Below, in pieces: positions 41,913 to 50,593 of a DNA stretch of 53,729 nt. Every line of letters starts with the position of its first letter. The first letter of the stretch is position 1. Position numbers and translations under genes: made by a program. The notes below the pieces were generated by a model. It saw nothing but the letters and a program-made list of their open reading frames with translations, did not search any database and was not told the DNA's origin. The DNA lies in NCBI GenBank assembly GCA_017614315.1, contig JAGACA010000015.1:1-53729 (forward strand). The letters run 5' to 3'. The DNA comes from Clostridia bacterium (GTDB taxonomy: Bacteria; Bacillota; Clostridia; Christensenellales; CAG-138).

Positions 41913-44567
41913 ATGCCAAGCAAGAAAAAGGGGAAGACGGGAAAGCCGAAGGAGCTTACCGCTTCCGTCAGAAGGCCGGTCGAGAATACGGAAAACCGAC
42001 CCTCCGGCTCGAAGAAAGCCCCCTCCCGCGGGAAGCAGCCGGAGAGGAGAAAGGAGCCGCGTTATGAGCACGTCGACGAGATCGCGGGCGTTGTTTTTAT
42101 CGCCCTCGGCATCGTGTCCGGGATTCTGACGTACGTCAATACGGCGGCGCTTTTGAAGCCGGTCGTGACCTTCCTGTTCGGGCTGATAGGCGTCGTGCAG
42201 TACGCTATGCCCGTCGTTCTCGCGGCGATCGGCGTAGTGCTCATCGCCATACCCAAAAAGCAGTTCGGCACCGGCGCGGTCATTATGATACTGTTAGCCG
42301 TCTGGTGCGTGAGCTCGATCATACATATCCTTTCGTTCAATATAGGCAATTCGACATTTAAGGAATACATCGTCTCCGCGTACGATCTCGGCAAGGCCGG
42401 CAGGGGCGGAGGCTTCATCTCATCGATACCCGCGTTCGGCCTGGCGAAGCTCGTCTCCACCGCCGGCGCGGTGGTCATCTTCGCCGCTCTGGCGATAATA
42501 CTCCTGCTCCTCATTACGAGGGTATCCATTAGGAGCGCGGGCAAGAAGGTCATCGCCACGGTCGACGCGCTTGAGGATCGCCGCAAGGCGCGCCTTATCG
42601 ACGAAAAGGTCGGCGACGACGAGATCGAGTCCGCCATAAAGAGGAGCCGCAGGGAGCGCGAGGAGGAAGCGCGCAGGCTCGAGAAGGAAAGGCGCAAGGC
42701 CGAGGACGAGGACGACGGGTTGAAGCTGAGCCCCGTAAAGGAAAAGAAGGGTCTGCTCGGAAGGCATAAAAAGCCCGAGGGACTTAAGCCCGAGAGATCC
42801 GACATCGGCGCCGTTATCGACGGAGTCGAGGGCAATCCCGTCGTAGCGGGTCAGCTTAACGTGATGCCCAAGTCGGGCACCATTCCGAACGAAGTCCCGT
42901 CGCCCGCCGCAAACGGGCCGGAGGTCTCCTCCGTCATCGACGTTCCCCCCGTTATGGACAACGCTCCCGGGGATTTCGATCCGTTCGACACAATCGAGAT
43001 CGTTCCCGAGGATAATATTACCGGCGATTCGGTCGTAAAGGACGCCGCTCCCGCGAAGAAGACCGCGGCGGAAGGCGGCGAGACCGCTGCCGACGAGATC
43101 GCGGATCCCGTTCCCGTGCGCGAATATCAGCGTCCGCCGATATCGCTGCTTTCGAAGCCCGACCGCGCCGATTCGATAGCGAACGATTCGCCGTCCGAGA
43201 AGGCGAAGCTCCTGATCGAGACGCTCGCGAGCTTCAACATCAACGCAAAGGTCATCAATATTAGCGTCGGCCCCGTCATCACGAGGTTCGAGGTGCAGCC
43301 CGCGCAGGGCGTAAGGGTCAACAGGATCACCGCGCTGTCGAACGATATCGCGCTCGCGCTTGCCGCTCCACGTGTGAGGATCGAGGCGCCGATCCCCGGC
43401 AAGGCCGCGATCGGCATCGAGATACCGAACAAGGCGACGGCGATGGTTCGCCTGCGCGAGGTGCTGGACACCGGCGATTTCTATTCCTCGTCCTCGCCTC
43501 TCACGTTCGCGCTCGGCAAGGATATCGCCGGCAAGCCCGTGTACGCCGACCTTGAGAAAATGCCGCATATGCTGATCGCCGGCTCGACCGGCTCCGGTAA
43601 ATCCGTGTGCATCAACGGCATCATTTTAAGCACCATCTACAAGTCCTCGCCCGACGAGGTGCGTATGATCCTGATCGACCCGAAGGTGGTCGAGCTTTCG
43701 ATATTCGCTCCCGTCCCGCACCTATACTGCCCCGTCGTTACCGATCCCAAAAAGGCAGCCGGCGTGCTCAAGTGGGCGTGCAACGAGATGGATCAGCGCT
43801 ATATCAAGATGAGCAAGATCAATGCGCGCGATCTTAAACGCTATAATGTGCTCCAGGAGGATCCCGCGGACAGGATGCCGCGCCTGGTGATAATCATAGA
43901 CGAGCTCGCAGACCTCATGATCGTGTCCGCGAAGGACGTCGAGGAATCCATCGCGAGGCTCGCCCAGCTCGGCCGCGCCTGCGGCATACACCTGATCGTC
44001 GCCACGCAGAGGCCTTCGGTCGACGTCATAACCGGCCTTATCAAGACGAACATTCCGTCGAGGATCGCTTTCGCGGTCTCCAGCGCAACGGACTCCCGCG
44101 TAATACTCGATATGGGCGGCGCGGAGAAGCTGCTCGGCCACGGCGATATGCTGTTCCATCCGAACGGCGCAGCGAAGCCCATCAGGGCGCAGGGCGCTTA
44201 TGTAAGCGACGAGGAGGTCGAGAACATAATGCAGTTCTTCGTCGACAACCAGATCGAGGTGCCGCATGACGACCGCGTGCTGAGCTCCATACCCGAGCTG
44301 ACCGCTCCGACAGGCCAGGGCAACGGCAAGCAGGAGGACGAGCTCCTTCCCGACGCCGTGCGGATCGTCATGGAATCGGGCTCCGCGTCCATTTCGATGA
44401 TCCAGAGGCGCCTCCGCGTCGGTTACGCGAGGGCTGCGCGCCTTGTGGACATTATGGAGCAGCACAAGTTCGTTTCCGGCTTCGACGGCTCGAAGCCGAG
44501 GAAGGTCTTGATCGACGAAGCGGGCTACGCGGAATTCTTCGGCTCCGGTTCCGAAAGCGATGAATGA
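41913..44567 (+). CDS. ftsK: DNA translocase of the FtsK/SpoIIIE family
   Basis: 884 aa. A basic N-terminus, four membrane helices (about 50-205), a charged linker (about 220-415), then the motor: GPVITRFEVQPAQGVRVNRI, Walker A GSTGSGKS (557-564), IDPKVVELSIF, Walker B LVIIIDELADLM, and the C-terminal gamma winged helix that reads KOPS/SRS sites (DAVRIVMESGSASISMIQRRLRVGYARAARLVDIMEQHKFVS). It pumps chromosomes through division or sporulation septa. Ribosome site GGAGG, 15 bases after the PBP stop. Confidence 0.95.
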   Translation: MPSKKKGKTGKPKELTASVRRPVENTENRPSGSKKAPSRGKQPERRKEPRYEHVDEIAGVVFIALGIVSGILTYVNTAALLKPVVTFLFGLIGVVQYAMPVVLAAIGVVLIAIPKKQFGTGAVIMILLAVWCVSSIIHILSFNIGNSTFKEYIVSAYDLGKAGRGGGFISSIPAFGLAKLVSTAGAVVIFAALAIILLLLITRVSIRSAGKKVIATVDALEDRRKARLIDEKVGDDEIESAIKRSRREREEEARRLEKERRKAEDEDDGLKLSPVKEKKGLLGRHKKPEGLKPERSDIGAVIDGVEGNPVVAGQLNVMPKSGTIPNEVPSPAANGPEVSSVIDVPPVMDNAPGDFDPFDTIEIVPEDNITGDSVVKDAAPAKKTAAEGGETAADEIADPVPVREYQRPPISLLSKPDRADSIANDSPSEKAKLLIETLASFNINAKVINISVGPVITRFEVQPAQGVRVNRITALSNDIALALAAPRVRIEAPIPGKAAIGIEIPNKATAMVRLREVLDTGDFYSSSSPLTFALGKDIAGKPVYADLEKMPHMLIAGSTGSGKSVCINGIILSTIYKSSPDEVRMILIDPKVVELSIFAPVPHLYCPVVTDPKKAAGVLKWACNEMDQRYIKMSKINARDLKRYNVLQEDPADRMPRLVIIIDELADLMIVSAKDVEESIARLAQLGRACGIHLIVATQRPSVDVITGLIKTNIPSRIAFAVSSATDSRVILDMGGAEKLLGHGDMLFHPNGAAKPIRAQGAYVSDEEVENIMQFFVDNQIEVPHDDRVLSSIPELTAPTGQGNGKQEDELLPDAVRIVMESGSASISMIQRRLRVGYARAARLVDIMEQHKFVSGFDGSKPRKVLIDEAGYAEFFGSGSESDE

Positions 44568-44580
44568 AGGGCTTTTCGGC

Positions 44581-45894
44581 ATGAATAAGGTATTCGTCGT
44601 CTCCCTCGGCTGCTCCAAGAATCAGGTCGATTCGGAGGAGATCCTGGGCGAGCTCGTTTCGCGCGGGTTCGCGAAAGCGGAAGATCCCGAGGACGCGGAC
44701 GTTATCATAGTGAACACCTGCGGCTTTATAGAGAGCGCGAAGACCGAATCGCTCGATACGGTCTTCGAGTACGCGGCGTATAAGGACGAGTACAGCTGCC
44801 GCCTGCTGGTCGTGTGCGGCTGCCTGACCGAGCGCTATTACGACGAGCTGACCGCCGAGCTTCCCGAGGCGGATCTCATATGGGGCGTAAAGGATCATTC
44901 CGGGCTTGCAGACGCGATCGAGCAGAGGCTTTTCGGCGGGTTCTCTCCCGCGAAGCAAGCGCCGGAGCGCGTGCTGATCACGCCAAAGTACAGGGCGTAT
45001 CTTCGCATCGCCGACGGTTGTGACAACAGGTGCACGTACTGCGCCATACCGCTCATACGCGGCGGCAGGGTCAGCTATCCCATGGATAAGCTGATCGAAG
45101 AGGCGAAGGGGCTTGCCGACCGCGGCGTTAAGGAGCTTACCGTCATCGCGCAGGATACCTCCGCTTACGGCGTCGACTTATACGGAGAACCGAAGCTTTC
45201 CGAGCTTCTTTCGGAGCTTGCGAAGATAGAAAAGCTTCATTGGATAAGGCTTCTTTACACTTATCCCAACACGGTGGACGAGAAGCTGATCGGCGTGATA
45301 AGCCGCGAAAAGAAGCTTCTGAACTATATCGATATGCCCATACAGCATATCAACGCGGAGCTTTTGAAGCGCATGAACCGTCACGGCACGGCGGAGCACA
45401 TTAAGTTCATCACGGACTACATAAGGACGGTCTCGCCCGATTTCATACTGAGGACGACTGCGATGGTCGGCTTCCCCGGCGAGACGGACGAGCAGTTCGA
45501 GGAGCTCCTTGACTTCATCACCGAGCATCACTTCGACAGGATCGGCGCGTTCACGTTCTCTCCCGAGGACGGAACTCCCGCCGCCGAGATGGACGGCCAG
45601 ATACCCGAGAGCGTCAAGAAGCGCCGCTTCGACAGGCTGATGCGCCGCCAGATGAAGATATCGCTCGCGCTGAACAGGAAAAGGATCGGCACGACCGTCG
45701 AGGCGCTCGTCGACGGCATCGAAAACGGATACGCTCTCTGCCGCTCATACGCGGAGGCGGCGGACGTGGACGGTTTTATCAAGATCAAGCTCCCCGAGGA
45801 CAGGAGCATCGTACCCGGCGATTTCATTTTCGTAAATATCACCGACGCGGGCGTGTACGACCTGACCGCGGAGATCGAAAAAGGAGGGGCTTAA
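44581..45894 (+). CDS. rimO: Ribosomal protein uS12 methylthiotransferase
   Basis: 437 aa radical-SAM enzyme that methylthiolates an aspartate of uS12. N-terminal UPF0004 domain (VSLGCSKNQVDSEEILG, NTCGFIESAKTES, VCGCLTERY give three cluster-binding cysteines), radical-SAM motif DGCDNRCTYCAIPLIRG (CxxxCxxC) and a C-terminal TRAM domain (RIGTTVEALVDGIENG). The ATG at 44581 has AAGGG 8 bases upstream and is preferred to 44560, which is inside ftsK. Confidence 0.96.
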   Translation: MNKVFVVSLGCSKNQVDSEEILGELVSRGFAKAEDPEDADVIIVNTCGFIESAKTESLDTVFEYAAYKDEYSCRLLVVCGCLTERYYDELTAELPEADLIWGVKDHSGLADAIEQRLFGGFSPAKQAPERVLITPKYRAYLRIADGCDNRCTYCAIPLIRGGRVSYPMDKLIEEAKGLADRGVKELTVIAQDTSAYGVDLYGEPKLSELLSELAKIEKLHWIRLLYTYPNTVDEKLIGVISREKKLLNYIDMPIQHINAELLKRMNRHGTAEHIKFITDYIRTVSPDFILRTTAMVGFPGETDEQFEELLDFITEHHFDRIGAFTFSPEDGTPAAEMDGQIPESVKKRRFDRLMRRQMKISLALNRKRIGTTVEALVDGIENGYALCRSYAEAADVDGFIKIKLPEDRSIVPGDFIFVNITDAGVYDLTAEIEKGGA

Positions 45895-46487
45895 TGAATC
45901 TTCCCAACAAGCTTACTATGGCGAGGATATGCGCGATCCCCGTATTCATAGCGTGCTTTTATCTGCCCGACCGGTCGTTTGAGATCCTCGGCGCGGAGAT
46001 ATCCATAAAGTACCTCATCGCCGCCGCGATATTCATACTGGCATACATCACCGATACCCTCGACGGGCGTATCGCGAGGAAATACGGCCTCGTGACCGAT
46101 TTCGGAAAGCTGATGGACCCGATCGCGGATAAGCTTTTGACCGCCGCCGGCATGATAATGATCACAGGCCGCGACCTTATGAGCATATGCAATTTCCTGC
46201 TCCCCGTGTTCACCGTGATAGTGATCGCGCGCGAGTTTCTGATAAGCGGCATACGCCTCGTCGCCGCGAGCCGCGGAAAGGTTATCGCTGCGGGTGTTCT
46301 CGGCAAGATAAAGACCACCGTGCAGGCGATCGCCCTGCCGCTCGTCTTGATCGCGGGACCGGTGTTCCGCGCAATGCGTTTCCCGCTCGATTTCATATCG
46401 ATGGCCGCGGCCGTCGTCTTCACCATCTGGTCGGGCGTGGATTATGTGATAAAGAACCGCGGGCTGTTTGATCAAAATGAGAGCTGA
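45894..46487 (+). CDS. pgsA: CDP-diacylglycerol-glycerol-3-phosphate 3-phosphatidyltransferase
   Basis: 197 aa integral membrane enzyme of phosphatidylglycerol synthesis. The CDP-alcohol phosphotransferase motif is complete: DTLDGRIARKYGLVTDFGKLMDPIADK (D-x2-D-G-x2-A-R-x8-G-x3-D-x3-D). About five or six membrane helices. The ATG shares one base with the rimO stop; AAAGGAGG precedes it. Confidence 0.95.
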   Translation: MNLPNKLTMARICAIPVFIACFYLPDRSFEILGAEISIKYLIAAAIFILAYITDTLDGRIARKYGLVTDFGKLMDPIADKLLTAAGMIMITGRDLMSICNFLLPVFTVIVIAREFLISGIRLVAASRGKVIAAGVLGKIKTTVQAIALPLVLIAGPVFRAMRFPLDFISMAAAVVFTIWSGVDYVIKNRGLFDQNES

Positions 46488-46977
46488 TTTCGATGAAAAA
46501 TGCGCCGCGCTCGTCCGCGCGGCAGCTTCGGAGCTGACGGCAAAGCGCGCGCACGCCGCCGTTGCGGAGAGCCTAACGGGAGGGATGCTGTCGTCCATGA
46601 TAGTGAACGTCCCCGGGAGCTCCGGCTGGTTCGCCGAGGGCTGCGTGACGTATTCGAACGAAGCGAAGATCCGTACGCTCGGCGTATCCCCCGCCATGAT
46701 CTCGGAGCATACCGCCGTTTCACGTCCCGTCGCGAAGGCCATGGCGGAGGGACTTCTTATGAAGACCGGCGCGGACGTCGCCGTGTCGACCACCGGGCTC
46801 GCGGGGCCGGGAGCCGACGAGCTCGGCCGCGAAGCGGGGCTCGTGTTCATAGGCGGCGCGGCGAAGTTCGGCTCCGTGACGCGCGAGCTTATGCTTTCCG
46901 GCGACAGGAACGAGATAAGAAGGGATACCGTTTTGGCAGCGCTTTCGCTTCTTGCCGAGCTTGCAAAGCTCGTATAA
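46477..46977 (+). CDS. CinA C-terminal domain protein (nicotinamide-nucleotide amidase type)
   Basis: 166 aa, only the PncC/CinA-C domain (HAAVAESLTGGMLSSMIVNVPGSSGWFAEGCVTYSNEAKIRTLGV, STTGLAGPGADELGREAGLVFIG) without the N-terminal molybdopterin-binding-like part. Such short forms deamidate NMN for pyridine nucleotide recycling. It overlaps pgsA by 11 bases and precedes recA, the common cinA-recA order. Confidence 0.92.
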   Translation: MRADFDEKCAALVRAAASELTAKRAHAAVAESLTGGMLSSMIVNVPGSSGWFAEGCVTYSNEAKIRTLGVSPAMISEHTAVSRPVAKAMAEGLLMKTGADVAVSTTGLAGPGADELGREAGLVFIGGAAKFGSVTRELMLSGDRNEIRRDTVLAALSLLAELAKLV

Positions 46978-46990
46978 GATATGATAAAAT
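46961..46990 (+). promoter_or_regulatory. Possible recA promoter
   Basis: -35 TTGCAA (46961-46966), 18-base spacer, -10 TAAAAT (46985-46990). No LexA-type box (GAAC..GTTC) is visible between it and recA. Confidence 0.4.
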
Positions 46991-47018
46991 AATAAAAACC
47001 GATTTGGAGGACGTATAA

Positions 47019-48053
47019 ATGGATAAGGAAAAAGCTTTGGATCTTGCTCTTACTCAGATCGAAAAGGAGTTCGGCAAGGGCGCGATAATGCTCATGGGCG
47101 ACGCCGCGCAGAAGATACAGGTGTCCGTTATCCCCACGGGCTGTATTGCCCTCGATAACGCGCTCGGCGTGGGCGGGATCCCGCGCGGCAGGATAATCGA
47201 GGTCTACGGCCCCGAATCCTCCGGTAAGACCACCCTCGCTCTTCATATGATCGCGGAGGCGCAGAAGCTCGGCGGCATGGCCGTGTTCATCGACGCGGAA
47301 CACGCGCTCGATCCCGTTTACGCCGGAAAGCTCGGCGTGGATATGAACTCGCTTTACGTTTCCCAGCCCGACAACGGCGAGCAGGCGCTCGACATCGCCG
47401 ATATGCTCGTCAGGAGCGGCGCGGTCGACATAATCGTCATCGACTCCGTCGCGGCGCTCGTGCCGAAGGCCGAGCTCGAGGGCGATATGGGTGATTCGCA
47501 CGTCGGCCTCCAGGCAAGGCTCATGAGCCAGGCTCTGAGGAAGCTTGCAGGCATCGTCGGCAAATCCAACTGCTGCGTGATATTCATCAATCAGCTTCGT
47601 GAGAAGGTCGGCGTCATGTTCGGCAATCCCGAAACGACTACCGGCGGCCGTGCGCTCAAGTTCTTTGCCACCATCCGCATCGACGTGCGCAAGGTGGACG
47701 TCCTGAAGCAGGGCGGCGAAGCCGTCGGCAACCGCGTCCGCATGAAGGTCGTAAAGAACAAGGTCGCGCCGCCATTCCGTATCGCGGAGGCCGATCTCAT
47801 GTACGGTCAGGGCTTCTCCCGCGAGGGCTCGATCCTCGATATGGGCATCAGCAACAGGCTGATCTCCAAGACCGGCGCGTGGTTCTCCTACGGCGACATG
47901 CGCATCGGCCAAGGCCGCGAAAACGCGAAGGCGTTCCTGAAGGACAATCCCGAGGTCGCGGCAGAGCTCGAGACGAAGCTCCGCTCCATTATGGGCACCT
48001 CGGACTGCGTCGTCGAGGTGTCGGAGGATAAGTCCGAGAGCGTTGACGACTGA
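47019..48053 (+). CDS. recA: Recombinase RecA
   Basis: 344 aa. Forms filaments on single-stranded DNA, pairs homologous DNA and triggers [23 protein letters not shown], Walker A GPESSGKT (64-71), [37 protein letters not shown], loop 2 [28 protein letters not shown]. The acidic tail ends [10 protein letters not shown]. Ribosome site TTGGAGG; separate promoter possible, otherwise read through from cinA. Confidence 0.98.
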   Translation: MDKEKALDLALTQIEKEFGKGAIMLMGDAAQKIQVSVIPTGCIALDNALGVGGIPRGRIIEVYGPESSGKTTLALHMIAEAQKLGGMAVFIDAEHALDPVYAGKLGVDMNSLYVSQPDNGEQALDIADMLVRSGAVDIIVIDSVAALVPKAELEGDMGDSHVGLQARLMSQALRKLAGIVGKSNCCVIFINQLREKVGVMFGNPETTTGGRALKFFATIRIDVRKVDVLKQGGEAVGNRVRMKVVKNKVAPPFRIAEADLMYGQGFSREGSILDMGISNRLISKTGAWFSYGDMRIGQGRENAKAFLKDNPEVAAELETKLRSIMGTSDCVVEVSEDKSESVDD

Positions 48054-48067
48054 CATACCTTAAAACG

Positions 48068-48104
48068 AAAACGGCCGTGATCAAATGGTCACGGCCGTTT
48101 TATT
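48068..48104. terminator. Bidirectional terminator between recA and the DUF4956 gene
   Basis: 13-bp stem AAAACGGCCGTGA / TCACGGCCGTTTT with an 8-base loop. A-rich and T-rich flanks on both sides suit two convergent genes. Confidence 0.9.
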
Positions 48105-48114
48105 ATCGTATCGA

Positions 48115-48807
48115 TCATAATTCGGGCTTCGAGGTGTCGACTATGCCGCACACGATCTCGAGGTTGCCGTTCCTTACGCGGATGGCGTCGATCATTTCCT
48201 TTTCCTTCTTGGGATCCTTGAGGTCAATCTTATAGAACAGCTTGTAAAGACTGCCCATGTTGGTGGTCTTTACCTTTTCGAGCTCGCAGGAGGTGGTGTA
48301 CTTCCTGAAGATATCGTCGAAGGCGCCGGTGTAATCGAGGCTTTCGGGGACGGTGATGCGAAGCATACGGCTCCTGAAGCCCTTGCCGCCGAAGCCGACG
48401 GAGAGGAGTATGAAGCCGATGATGCAAACCAGCAGTACGACCATTGCAGCAAGCGCGACGTAGCCGGAGCCGCAGATGAGGCCTGCAGCCATGGCAAGGA
48501 AGATCGCGAGTATGTCGCGAGCCGTGCCGGGAGCCGAACGGAACCTTACGAGGCCGAAAGCTCCGCCGACGGCGATACCTATGCCGATATTGCCGTTGAC
48601 GACCGCGACGACCGCCGCGACGACCATCGGGAGCAGTACGAGAGCCGCGGCGAAGCCCTTGTTGTAGCTGTTCTTATACATATAGAGCAGCGATATGACG
48701 AGCCCCAGTACGAGCGCCGCGCCGATGCAGATGAGTATCATGCCGACGCGCGGCACGATGTAGCCCTCGCTTAACAAAAGGCTGGTGAACAATCCGTCAG
48801 AAATCAT
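48115..48807 (-). CDS. DUF4956 membrane protein, partner of the VTC-type polymerase
   Basis: 230 aa. Three to four membrane helices in the first 140 residues (LICIGAALVLGLVISLLY, AAALVLLPMVVAAVVAVV, IAIFLAMAAGLICGSGYVAL, LVCIIGFILLSVGF), with the family-typical GIGIAVGGAFGLVRFRSAPGTARDI, and a cytoplasmic tail of about 80 residues. The start overlaps the VTC stop by 4 bases. In yeast the VTC polymerase feeds polyphosphate through a membrane channel; the same division of labour is suggested here but is inference. Confidence 0.88.
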   Translation of the reverse strand: MISDGLFTSLLLSEGYIVPRVGMILICIGAALVLGLVISLLYMYKNSYNKGFAAALVLLPMVVAAVVAVVNGNIGIGIAVGGAFGLVRFRSAPGTARDILAIFLAMAAGLICGSGYVALAAMVVLLVCIIGFILLSVGFGGKGFRSRMLRITVPESLDYTGAFDDIFRKYTTSCELEKVKTTNMGSLYKLFYKIDLKDPKKEKEMIDAIRVRNGNLEIVCGIVDTSKPEL

Positions 48808-49505
48808 AATAAACCTCCCGATGAAAGTAGTTTTTTATATGCGTTGCCATATTTGGTGTAGGATCCGGGGTAGATCTTAAGCCTGTCCATTATTGCGGAC
48901 AGCCAGAGCGGCATAGCGTAGTTGAGCTTGAGCTCGAGTATGTACGTGCTGTCGTCCATCAGCGTTTCGCCGTACGAGCCGCACATCAGATTGAAATCCT
49001 TGATGCGGTAGGAGATATTCGTGTCGAAGGTCATCCTGATCGACGCGTCCTCCGTTCCGAAGAACGCCTGCCTGTCGTAGCAGAGCACCATAGCCGGCGC
49101 GAGACCCTTGTAGAAGTTCAGCATCCACTCGATCTCCTTTTCGATCTGCGTCGGGTTGACGATCTTCTCGCGGTTCACGAGGAAGCGCATCGCATCGATA
49201 TAGCGCATCGTCTCGCGGCGCTTATAGACGACCTTGTCGAACTTCTTCTTTACCTCTATGAACGCCCTGCTGTTCTCGTCGGGCACGCCGTAGGTGCGGA
49301 GCCTGAGCTTTTCCTTATACATGGGCTTTTCGATGGATTCCCTTATCAGCCTGAAATCCGGGGTGTCGAAATAGATATTGCAGATCCTCGTCACTCCGAA
49401 CTCATCGGGCTGCATCCTGCCCCCCAGCGCGCGAAGAAGGTCGCGATACTGCTGTGCGGTGATTATGTATTTGATCTCTTTGCGTTCAAACGTGTACGCA
49501 GCCAT
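48804..49505 (-). CDS. VTC-domain polyphosphate polymerase-like protein
   Basis: 233 aa, a single tunnel-fold VTC domain. Marks: FERKEIKYIITAQQYRDLL, ICNIYFDTPDFRLIRESIEKPMYKEKLRLRTYG (basic residues of the nucleotide site), FIEVKKKFDKVVYKRRE, and YILELKLNYAMPLWLS with the Glu/Lys pair. In VTC proteins this domain makes polyphosphate from ATP. Ribosome site AAGGAG. Coupled to the DUF4956 gene. Confidence 0.9.
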   Translation of the reverse strand: MAAYTFERKEIKYIITAQQYRDLLRALGGRMQPDEFGVTRICNIYFDTPDFRLIRESIEKPMYKEKLRLRTYGVPDENSRAFIEVKKKFDKVVYKRRETMRYIDAMRFLVNREKIVNPTQIEKEIEWMLNFYKGLAPAMVLCYDRQAFFGTEDASIRMTFDTNISYRIKDFNLMCGSYGETLMDDSTYILELKLNYAMPLWLSAIMDRLKIYPGSYTKYGNAYKKLLSSGGLL

Positions 49506-49593
49506 GATTGCTCTCCTTCCCCTTTGCTGTTTATATTATAACACCTTTTTGTGTATTACGAAACTCAAATCTGTGACAAAAAAACGGCAAATT

Positions 49594-50511
49594 CTATACA
49601 AGCGATCTCGCGAACCGCATGAGGTTCTTCCAGCACGCCTTCTCAAGCGCCTCTCCCGTGATCCCGAAGCTCTCGAAAGCGGGGATCAGGTTCGGCAGCC
49701 CCGACGGATCGGAAAGCCCCTTGGGGTAATCGCCCATGCCATCGAAGTCGGAGCCGATCGCAAGGCAGTCCTCGCCGCCGACGTTCAGGATATGCTCCGC
49801 GTGACGCGCGACGTCGTCGATCACCGCGAAGCTTTTGGGCGAAAGCTGCTTGAAATAGAAATTCACGCCGACGGTGCCGCCCCTTCGGGCGATCTCCTTT
49901 ATCAGCTCGTCGGGCAGGGATCTTTCGGAATAGAACGCGCCGCGCGCGTTGGAGTGCGAAGCGAAGACCTTTACGTCCTCGTTGAGCACGTCCTCTATGC
50001 CCGCGTCGTTAAGATGCGAAACATCGACCGCCATGCCGATCCTGCCCATTTCGCGGACAATCTCGCGGCCGAGGATAGTAAGCCCCCTCCTGCTCTTTTT
50101 GACCGCGGGATCGGCAAGCTCGTTTCTCGTGTTCCACGTGAGCGTCATCGCCTTCGCGCCCATCCTATGAACACACCTTAACACGTCCTCCTCGCCCTCG
50201 ATCGCCTCGCCGCCCTCGATGGTCAGCATCGCCGCGATCTTATCGCCGGTCTCGTCGAAGTCGGGGGTGAGCCTAACGAGCTCGGGGTTATCCCGAAGCA
50301 TGCGCTCAAAGGCGTCCGCCATGCTCATGAACTGCGAAAGGTAAGGGCGCTTTTTCCTTACGTCGATCCACGCCGCGAAGAGCTGAAGCTTGACGTTTCC
50401 CGCCTTAAGGCGGGCAAGGGTAACGGACTGGCGGGGCTTGGGATCGGTAAGATCGTATCCCTCGTTCGCCATTCCGTAAAGGAAATCGCAATGTCCGTCG
50501 GCAAAGATCAT
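49594..50511 (-). CDS. Membrane dipeptidase family (peptidase M19)
   Basis: 305 aa zinc dipeptidase-like amidohydrolase. ADGHCDFLYGM (metal HxD), MLTIEGGEAIEG (Glu ligand), VDVSHLNDAG and FASHSNARG (metal His residues) and SDFDGMGDYPKGL are all family marks. No signal peptide, so it probably works in the cytoplasm on dipeptides, D-amino-acid dipeptides included. The ATG at 50511 has AAAGG at 9 bases; the frame from 50544 would begin inside the rny terminator. Confidence 0.9.
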   Translation of the reverse strand: MIFADGHCDFLYGMANEGYDLTDPKPRQSVTLARLKAGNVKLQLFAAWIDVRKKRPYLSQFMSMADAFERMLRDNPELVRLTPDFDETGDKIAAMLTIEGGEAIEGEEDVLRCVHRMGAKAMTLTWNTRNELADPAVKKSRRGLTILGREIVREMGRIGMAVDVSHLNDAGIEDVLNEDVKVFASHSNARGAFYSERSLPDELIKEIARRGGTVGVNFYFKQLSPKSFAVIDDVARHAEHILNVGGEDCLAIGSDFDGMGDYPKGLSDPSGLPNLIPAFESFGITGEALEKACWKNLMRFARSLV

Positions 50512-50534
50512 GTGAGTCGGCCTTTCAAAAGATG

Positions 50535-50566
50535 CGGCTCCCATGCAGGTTTCGGCACGGGAGCCG
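50535..50566 (-). terminator. Terminator of rny
   Basis: Stem CGGCTCCC / GGGAGCCG (50566-50559 and 50542-50535 on the minus strand) with a 16-base loop, followed by CATCTTTT. The T-run is imperfect, so some read-through into the dipeptidase gene is possible. Confidence 0.6.
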
Positions 50567-50593
50567 TACGTTTTCTTTGATAGATACTATGCG

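Noticed and set aside
46978-47018. LexA operator before recA
   Set aside because: No GAAC-N4-GTTC or similar dyad is present in the leader.
45891-48056. 721-residue minus-strand open frame
   Set aside because: Antisense to pgsA, cinA and recA, all certain genes.
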